Shown here: one piece after another, positions 58,222 to 64,000 of the stretch
Position numbering within the stretch: the stretch's first letter is position 1
How the letters are laid out: each line of letters begins with the position of its first letter
Assembly (NCBI GenBank): GCA_964418585.1
Contig: CAYQMG010000203.1
Location: forward strand, 1 to 64,000
DNA: 64,000 nt
Source of the DNA: JAJRTE01 sp964418585
GTDB lineage: Bacteria; Myxococcota_A; UBA796; JAJRTE01
Reading direction: 5' to 3'
Position numbers and translations under genes: made by a program
The notes under the pieces: model-generated
What the model saw: only the letters and a program-made list of their open reading frames with translations
Database searches by the model: none
Told to the model about the DNA's origin: nothing

Positions 58222-61200
58222 CTACCGAATCCAGACGGCGGTATCGATCGGGAGCCAGATGAACACGGTGCCTTCGGCGGTGCCGCGGCAATTGCTGCTG
58301 TAGGGGAAACTGTAGCCACTGATGGGCCCGTAGTTACCGAGGGAATAGGAATCCTCCTCGCCATATCCGTTGGTGATGGAGCAGTAAGGTGAGATGGGAG
58401 CGGATTCGTAGTAGAGCCCCCAACCACTGTTGATGTGGTACCCGCCGAGTCCAGCATAGGTGTGGCCATAATCATTGTTGGTGAGGGTGGTGGCGAACCG
58501 ATTGAAATTGATCTGAGCACTCCACCCCGAGGACTTGTTGAGCATGATGGCGTCCTCGTGGTCGATGAAGAGGTCGCCGTACTCGCGCTGAGGTCGATTG
58601 GGGTTGGGGGTGGTCCCTGCTGTGCCGATTGCGGCCACTCGAGTGGAGGTGATGGGGGCGTTGCTGACGTTGTTGAACAGGTAGAGCAGGGTCCTGCCGA
58701 GAAAGAGGTCGAGAACCTGGTAGGTGGCGTGTCCGACCGGCTGTCCACGGTCGTGCAGGGAAATCATGATCTCCGTGTAGTCGCTGATGGAGGAGAAGGC
58801 CTGGGACTTGAAGCCACTGGTCAGTGCCTGGTCCGGGCTTCCTTCGGTGTCCCCGGTGAGCCAGAAATTGGTGTCGTTGTAGTGGTGGTTGACCGAGTCT
58901 CGCGACGCCAGATTCATCACCAGGGTCCATCCACCGCCCTCGGTGGTCATGTCGCAATAGACGTCGAATGGCTCGAGGCCCACCTGATACCCGTCCGGGT
59001 CGATGGTGTACACGCCGTCCCCTTGGTCGAGTCCCCGTGCGAGCACGTCGTCACAATCGGCCCCAAGGGCGCACCCGCCGCCGGGTTCCGGCCTGATACT
59101 CTCGTCGGTGTCGTTGCAATCGGTTCCCCCGCAGGCGATGTCCGGGTAACCGTCGCCGTCGCTGTCGACGAGCCCGTCGCAGTTGTGATCCAGGCCGTCG
59201 CACCAGTCCTCCTGAGCGGGGTTGAAGTCGGTGTCCTGGTCGTTGCAGTCTCCGGGCTCGAGGACGTAGTCGCTGGTGGGTTGTTCGCATGCGGTGGTGG
59301 ACCGCGCGTCGTCCCCGTAGCCGTCTCCATCCACGTCGAGGTACCATGACGTTTCGGGGTTGCGTGCTGAAGAGGTGTCGTCGCAGTCGTCGGCGTTCTC
59401 CACGAAACCTGCAGGGAGGGAGCACGCCACGGTGGACACCTCCGGGTCACCGTACCCATCGCCGTCGGAGTCCTGGAAGAAGCGGGTTCCTCCCTGGAGC
59501 GAATCGTCGGCGCCGTCTACCAGGCCGTCGCAGTCGTCGTCCTGTCCGGTCCCGTCCCCGCACACCTCGATCGCACCCGGGTTGACCGCAGGATTGGTGT
59601 CGTCGCAATCTGCGCAGGCAGCAAAGCCGTCTCCATCGGCATCTTCGAACGCCACGGAACCATCGCAGTTGTAGTCGTTCGGGTCGTTGCAATCATCCTC
59701 GGCCGCGCCGGGATGGTAGCGTGGGTCGGTGTCGTCGCAATCACCGTTTTCCAGGGAAAAGCCTGAAGGTGCGTCGCACTGGACCACTGTGACCGAGTCG
59801 CTCCCGTATCCGTCCTGGTCGTAGTCGAGGAACCATACCGTATCAGGATTCACGGCAGCGTCTGTGTCGTCACAATCCCCGGCTTCGGTCGCATGCCCCG
59901 CGGGGAGGCTGCACGCTTCGGTGGGTGCGCCTGGGTTGCCGAAGCCGTCCCCGTCCAGGTCCTCGTAGTAAGTGGTCATCCCGACCACGTCGGGGTCCGC
60001 CTCGTTCGCAACGCCATCGCAATCGTTGTCCACCGGGTCTCCGCTGTCCGGGTCCACGTCGCAGACCTCGGTGGCACCCGGATGAATGGCCGGATCGGCG
60101 TCGTCGCAGTCCCCACCGGTGGCGACCTGGTCTCCACCTGGTGAGCAGGTGACCACGGCCGTGGCCGGGTCTCCGTATCCATCGCCGTCACCATCCTGAT
60201 AGTAGGTGGACAACCCGTCCTCGTCCACCTCGCCGTCACAGTCGTTGTCCACCCCATCACAGGCCTCGAGCGCCATGGGATACACGTCGGGATCCGTGTC
60301 GTCGCAATCGTCTGGAGCAGCGACCAGGCCATCGGACGGGCCGCACGCGACCGTCGGGTAGTCGGCGTCCCCGTGCCCGTCACCATCGGCGTCCATGTAG
60401 AAAGTGGCGGTGGGCAGATCCTCGTCCACGTCCGGGACGCAAGAGGGACTGTCGTCGGGGCAATCGCAATCGTTGTCCTTGCCGTCACAGATCTCCACCG
60501 CTCCAGGATAGGTGGCGGGATCTGAATCGTCGCAGTCTCCGGCCTCCGGCACCTGGCCTTCCTCGGGCAGACAGGTCTCCACGGGAGCACCCGCATCCCC
60601 GTACCCATCCCCGTCAGTGTCCTGGTAAAACACGGCCTGCACGTCCTCGTCGACCACCCCGTCACAATCGTTGTCGATGGTGTCGCAAAGTTCAGGCGCT
60701 CCGGGGTAGACCGTGGCGTCTCCATCATCGCAGTCGTCTCCTGACAGGACGTAGGGATAGGGTGCAGAACAGGACTCCAGCACCCGGTCCGGATCACCGT
60801 GGCCGTCTCCGTCGCCGTCCAGGTAAAAATCGGACTGACCGTCCTCGTCGTAGCTGCCATCGCAGTCGTTGTCCCGCTGATCACAAACCTCCTCGGCTCC
60901 CGGGTATACCCCGGGATCGGTGTCGTCGCAGTCCCCCTCCCCCACCGTGTACCCGTCACCGTCTGTATCGACCCCGGCTCCGGACACACCGTTGCCCGTG
61001 AGCGCCACCGTTGCCTCGGGCTCATCCGGGTCGTTCGAGGTCACGCGCAAGGTCCCGCTCACCGATCCCTCTGTCAAGGGACCAAACAGCACCGCGATGA
61101 CCGCACTCCCTCCCGCCTCGATACTTTCTGGAACCTCGAAATCGGGCGACAGCCTGAACGGGTTGTCCGATACATCATCCACTGCAGCCTCGAGCATGAG

Positions 61201-61575
61201 GGCGGCCTCACCGACGTTCTGAACCACGAGGTAGGCGGGACTCTCCGCGCCCACCGGAACATCACCAAAATCCACGGCCGCGGGATAGATGGCCAGGTCA
61301 GGCGGTTCCGGCTCCACCGGCGGAGTCTCGGGGGTCGGAGAAACAGCCGTCGCGTCGTCGTCTCCAGCCGGTGGGCATGCGGTCATGCTCCACGCCAGGA
61401 GGACAAGGAGAGGGACACGTGTGGAAATCCGCCCACACACCGGCCATTCGGCCCGCCTACCACGACCGGCCTTCGATTCCGGTCTGTCCCCAGGGAACCG
61501 GCTCCTGTGCCCCGTCCCTGGTCCAATCGCTTCACTCATCCGTGCTCGCACCATGTCCACCGCTCCACGTACCAT
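58222..61575 (-). CDS. MopE-repeat lipoprotein with a fibrinogen-like C-terminal domain
   Basis: 1117 residues. A hydrophobic segment (VPLLVLLAWSMTAC) ends in a lipobox-like Cys; the true start may lie well inside the 61575 ATG, for instance at a GTG close to the signal peptide. About residues 90-200 form a choice-of-anchor-D/HYDIN-type domain. About 205-795 hold 11 repeats of the MopE-type metal-binding motif (GDCDDTDPGVYPGAEEVCD pattern with DNDCDG). From about 835 the sequence resembles a fibrinogen C-terminal domain (GVYTIDPDG, FDVYCDMTTEGGGWTLV). This architecture is common in Myxococcota. A calcium- or copper-binding surface adhesin is inferred. Confidence 0.85.
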   Translation of the reverse strand: MVRGAVDMVRARMSEAIGPGTGHRSRFPGDRPESKAGRGRRAEWPVCGRISTRVPLLVLLAWSMTACPPAGDDDATAVSPTPETPPVEPEPPDLAIYPAAVDFGDVPVGAESPAYLVVQNVGEAALMLEAAVDDVSDNPFRLSPDFEVPESIEAGGSAVIAVLFGPLTEGSVSGTLRVTSNDPDEPEATVALTGNGVSGAGVDTDGDGYTVGEGDCDDTDPGVYPGAEEVCDQRDNDCDGSYDEDGQSDFYLDGDGDGHGDPDRVLESCSAPYPYVLSGDDCDDGDATVYPGAPELCDTIDNDCDGVVDEDVQAVFYQDTDGDGYGDAGAPVETCLPEEGQVPEAGDCDDSDPATYPGAVEICDGKDNDCDCPDDSPSCVPDVDEDLPTATFYMDADGDGHGDADYPTVACGPSDGLVAAPDDCDDTDPDVYPMALEACDGVDNDCDGEVDEDGLSTYYQDGDGDGYGDPATAVVTCSPGGDQVATGGDCDDADPAIHPGATEVCDVDPDSGDPVDNDCDGVANEADPDVVGMTTYYEDLDGDGFGNPGAPTEACSLPAGHATEAGDCDDTDAAVNPDTVWFLDYDQDGYGSDSVTVVQCDAPSGFSLENGDCDDTDPRYHPGAAEDDCNDPNDYNCDGSVAFEDADGDGFAACADCDDTNPAVNPGAIEVCGDGTGQDDDCDGLVDGADDSLQGGTRFFQDSDGDGYGDPEVSTVACSLPAGFVENADDCDDTSSARNPETSWYLDVDGDGYGDDARSTTACEQPTSDYVLEPGDCNDQDTDFNPAQEDWCDGLDHNCDGLVDSDGDGYPDIACGGTDCNDTDESIRPEPGGGCALGADCDDVLARGLDQGDGVYTIDPDGYQVGLEPFDVYCDMTTEGGGWTLVMNLASRDSVNHHYNDTNFWLTGDTEGSPDQALTSGFKSQAFSSISDYTEIMISLHDRGQPVGHATYQVLDLFLGRTLLYLFNNVSNAPITSTRVAAIGTAGTTPNPNRPQREYGDLFIDHEDAIMLNKSSGWSAQINFNRFATTLTNNDYGHTYAGLGGYHINSGWGLYYESAPISPYCSITNGYGEEDSYSLGNYGPISGYSFPYSSNCRGTAEGTVFIWLPIDTAVWIR

Positions 61576-61723
61576 TTGGAATTGCTGTCATGCCCCGACA
61601 AGGCACTTCGGCAACGCCTGCGACCCGGTCGAGAATCGGACCCGACTCGCCTGAAATGCGAGGGGAACGACGAAAGAATCCACGGGCGACAGGATACACC
61701 AATCGGAGCGAAGGAACCAGAAA

Positions 61724-62749
61724 CTAGCGCCGATTTGGTGCGATCTGATACCGATGCACTTTGCGCGCGTGCTCTGCGTAGGTTCTCGAGAAATCGTGCG
61801 TGCGGTCCTGGCGGGCCACGAAGAAGAGGTATTCGGTCTTGGCCGGGTGGAGCGCGGCATCGAGGGCGCCTTCGCCCGGGTTGGCGATGGGGGTGGGTGG
61901 GAGGCCGGCTATGACGTAGGTGTTCCAGGGATGAGGGGTGAGGATGTCCTTCCGGCGGATGTTGCCGTCATAATTCTCCAGACCATAGATGATGGTGGGG
62001 TCTGCCTGGAGTTTCATTCCCCTGGCGAGGCGGTTGTGATACACGGAGGAGATGATGGGCAGTTCCTCCTCGTGCGCGCTCTCTTTCTCGATGATCGACG
62101 CCAGGGTCACGACCTGGTTCATGGTCATGCCCAGTTCGCGGGCACGGGCATCCTTGTCTGCGGTCCAGTACTGTTTGAAGCGCTTGACCATGGCCTGGAT
62201 GAGCGCCCGTTCGTCCTGGGAGCGTGTCAGGTAATAGGTGGAAGGGAACAGGTAACCCTCCAACGTCGGACCATCGAATCCAAGCCGATGAATGAAATCC
62301 GCATCCCGACACAGAGCCAGGAAACGGTCGCCGTCGAGCCACGGGAGCGTGGAGACGACCGTGGCCATCTCGGTCATGCGATACCCTTCCGGAAAGGTGA
62401 GTTGGTACCGAACCTCCTCCCCTTTCAGGAGCACCTCGAGAACCTCCTTGGGCTTCATGTCCGTGTAAAACCGAAACTCTCCCGCCTTGATGGCCCCGCT
62501 GGCCCCCTTGTACCGAATCAGGTAGTAGAACTTCTCGGCATCGGTCACCACGCCGTTGTCCTCGAGAAGACGGGCAGCGCGCATCGCCGAGGCGCCTCGA
62601 GGAATCATCACGATCCGCTCCGAATGCTCCGATGACGGGGCGGTTTCGATGAACTCCACCACCTTCAACGCCGCCCACGTGACCACAGCCATGGTACTGA
62701 ACACGAAGACGGCCAGCGCAATCAGTGCGGCCTTGGCGACGTTGCTCAT
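61724..62749 (-). CDS. mltG: endolytic murein transglycosylase MltG
   Basis: 341 residues from the ATG at 62749 (GGGGGAGC upstream); the frame stays open to 62821, but that extension overlaps the promoter. One N-terminal membrane helix (ALIALAVFVFSTMAVVTWAAL), a LysM-like SGAIKAGEFRF region, and the catalytic glutamate in TLASIIEKESAHEEELP, then VYHNRLARGMKLQADPT and YVIAGLPPTPIANPG. It cleaves nascent peptidoglycan strands and sets glycan length. It is divergent from lysC. Confidence 0.95.
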   Translation of the reverse strand: MSNVAKAALIALAVFVFSTMAVVTWAALKVVEFIETAPSSEHSERIVMIPRGASAMRAARLLEDNGVVTDAEKFYYLIRYKGASGAIKAGEFRFYTDMKPKEVLEVLLKGEEVRYQLTFPEGYRMTEMATVVSTLPWLDGDRFLALCRDADFIHRLGFDGPTLEGYLFPSTYYLTRSQDERALIQAMVKRFKQYWTADKDARARELGMTMNQVVTLASIIEKESAHEEELPIISSVYHNRLARGMKLQADPTIIYGLENYDGNIRRKDILTPHPWNTYVIAGLPPTPIANPGEGALDAALHPAKTEYLFFVARQDRTHDFSRTYAEHARKVHRYQIAPNRR

Positions 62750-62792
62750 GAGCCTGCTCCCCCGGAAACCTCGACTGGATACGATTGCTCGT

Positions 62793-62821
62793 TGTATAGC
62801 CCCTGTCAGTCGACGGGTCAA
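62793..62821 (-). promoter_or_regulatory. sigma-70-type promoter of mltG
   Basis: On the minus strand TTGACC (62816-62821) and TATACA (62793-62798), 17-bp spacer. It supports the start of mltG at 62749. Confidence 0.65.
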
Positions 62822-62869
62822 GCCAAACAGGGGTGATACCGGTTTGGTTGCAGCTCTTGATTGCCGTTA

Positions 62870-62878
62870 TGCTATAGT
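62870..62878 (+). promoter_or_regulatory. extended -10 promoter of lysC
   Basis: TGCTATAGT, an extended -10; the best -35 (TTGCAG, 62848-62853) is 19 bp away. About 65 bases before the ATG. No lysine riboswitch was recognised in the short leader. Confidence 0.5.
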
Positions 62879-62947
62879 CTTGCAGGAAATCCAGGGACCC
62901 GGCAGCCCACTCCGGCTGTCCGGTCACGGCTCGAACACGGAGGTCGC

Positions 62948-64000
62948 ATGTCGGTCGTCGTCCAGAAATACGGCGGCAGTTCAGTCGCGGACATTCAACG
63001 GCTCAAGGCGGTGGCCAGGCGGATCGTGGCCACGCGAACACAGGGCCACGACGTGGTGGTCGTGGTATCAGCCATGGGAAAAACCACCGACCAACTGCTG
63101 GCCATGGCCTACGAGGTCTCTCCCTCCCCTGGACGACGGGAACTGGACATGCTCCTCTCGGTCGGAGAACGCATCGCAATGAGCCTCCTGTCCATGGCCA
63201 TCAACGACCTTGGGCACGAGGCCATCTCGTTCACAGGATCCCAAAGCGGAATCATCACCGACGCCCGTCACATCAATGCGCGCATCATCGACGTGCGGCC
63301 CGTGCGCATCCTGAAGGAACTCGAGGCGGGCAAAATCGTCATCGTGGCCGGGTACCAGGGTGTGAGCGTGGAAAAAGAGGTGACCACCCTCGGCCGCGGC
63401 GGCTCCGATACCACAGCCATCGCCCTCACCGCCGCCCTCGAGGCCGAATACTGCGAGATCTGCTCCGACGTGGACGGCGTCTACACGGCAGACCCAAGAG
63501 ACGTGGCGGACGCGCGTCGCATCGACCGACTCTCCTACGACGAAATGCTCGCCCTCAGTCGCGCCGGCGCTCGAGTGCTCAACGCGGACGCGGTCGCCTA
63601 TGCCCGCGCACACGGCATCACCATCCACGCAACTTCCACCTTCAAACGTTCCGGCCAAACCGTCATCTCGGTCGACCCCCCGGATCACGACCGCATCGCT
63701 GCGGTCACCGCCGACGCCAACCTTGTCGGATTCGTGGTCTCACTCCCCGGTAGTCCCGCCGTGGACCAGGCCCTCGGATTCCTCGCCGACAGAAAAATCC
63801 CCACTCGCCTGGTCCAGGTCGCAGAAAACGACTCCGGCGGCCTATGCCTCTCCGCATGGATCCGCTCCTCCGACGTGCCGGACCTCGAGGCCCTTGTTTC
63901 CGCTGCACAACAACGGTGGGGATCCAGGTTTCGATTGCGCAGGGACACCGGTAGCGTTACCCTGGTAGGAACAGGCATGGGTGAAAACCCCGAACGGACC
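62948..64000 (+). CDS. lysC: aspartate kinase, 3' truncated
   Basis: 351 residues visible; the frame is open at the window end. Phosphorylates aspartate, the first step of Lys/Thr/Met synthesis. Kinase motifs: VVVQKYGGSSVADIQRLK, VVVVVSAMGKTTDQLL, LSVGERIAMSLLSMA, GYQGVSVEKEVTTLGRGGSD, and CSDVDGVYTADPRDV. The ACT-type regulatory region begins near residue 240 and continues past the window. The start ATG follows a GGAGG at 6 bp. Whether the full protein is the alpha/beta-type lysC cannot be seen. Confidence 0.94.
   Translation, partial: MSVVVQKYGGSSVADIQRLKAVARRIVATRTQGHDVVVVVSAMGKTTDQLLAMAYEVSPSPGRRELDMLLSVGERIAMSLLSMAINDLGHEAISFTGSQSGIITDARHINARIIDVRPVRILKELEAGKIVIVAGYQGVSVEKEVTTLGRGGSDTTAIALTAALEAEYCEICSDVDGVYTADPRDVADARRIDRLSYDEMLALSRAGARVLNADAVAYARAHGITIHATSTFKRSGQTVISVDPPDHDRIAAVTADANLVGFVVSLPGSPAVDQALGFLADRKIPTRLVQVAENDSGGLCLSAWIRSSDVPDLEALVSAAQQRWGSRFRLRRDTGSVTLVGTGMGENPERT

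Noticed and set aside
58947..61025. Periodic DNA repeats resembling a CRISPR array
   Set aside because: The periodicity is that of degenerate coding repeats (MopE motif) in one open frame; there are no identical repeats with unique spacers and no cas genes.
61754..62635. 293-codon plus-strand frame opposite mltG
   Set aside because: Antisense shadow; mltG has all catalytic motifs and its own promoter.

Overview
The window is a GC-rich (roughly 60-65 % by eye) piece of a Gram-negative bacterial chromosome. Lipid A and LPS-transport genes (LpxL-like, LptC, LptB), outer-membrane beta-barrels and many lipoproteins show the outer membrane. MopE-type metal-binding repeats, a fibrinogen-like domain, a choice-of-anchor-D domain, FYDLN-acid and WxxW proteins, MYXO-CTERM-like tails and the ptsN-hprK-rapZ-HPr-EI cluster point to Myxococcota or a neighbouring former deltaproteobacterial lineage. 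This placement is an inference from gene content. No IS element, prophage, integrase or CRISPR array was seen.

Layout. 1-12.6 kb: housekeeping run of rseP (5' truncated), tsaB, asd, a large secreted protein and an outer-membrane barrel, truA, FYDLN, rplM-rpsI, pyrG, a lipid A acyltransferase, lptC and lptB. 12.6-17.7 kb: a regulatory PTS without permease (PtsN, HPr kinase, RapZ, mannose-type EIIA, HPr, EI); the rpoN and hpf genes often found here are absent. 17.8-22 kb: metK, sucCD, ndk and a tRNA-Val(CAC) with clear promoter and terminator. 22.1-27.3 kb (minus strand): two ferritin-like proteins, then a soluble, anchor-less fumarate reductase/succinate dehydrogenase-type enzyme joined to HdrB- and HdrC-like subunits. 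27.7-30.2 kb: a secreted heparinase/alginate-lyase-like protein.

30.5-39.5 kb is the most unusual stretch: a thioredoxin, then a probable operon of a PLD-type nuclease lipoprotein, a ComEA-like helix-hairpin-helix domain fused to a predicted outer-membrane barrel, a 1213-residue protein with five lamin-tail-like modules, and an O-methyltransferase. A convergent gene encodes a secreted protein whose N-terminal half closely matches the WxxW domain of animal mucins and CILP. 39.5-44.1 kb: a 664-bp non-coding stretch with a perfect 20-bp palindrome, a glycosyltransferase, a thioredoxin-octaheme cytochrome fusion and a zinc-ribbon protein.

44.3-51.9 kb: an 11-gene, tightly overlapping Mrp/Mbh-like cation-antiporter operon with three NuoL/M/N-type subunits, one of which appears to lack the transmembrane pump lysine. 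52-55 kb: a cysteine desulfurase-like enzyme divergent from a PP-loop sulfurtransferase, whose 3' end overlaps a second EIIA gene. 55.2-64 kb: a TonB-like protein, a glutamine synthetase lacking the adenylylation motif, an 1117-residue MopE-repeat/fibrinogen-like lipoprotein, mltG, and lysC (3' truncated). With asd at the other end, lysC gives two early steps of aspartate-family amino-acid synthesis.

Across the window the palindrome CTCGAG is strongly over-represented (at least 39 copies counted by eye in the first 13.7 kb, against about 5 expected from composition). This suggests a highly iterated palindrome.
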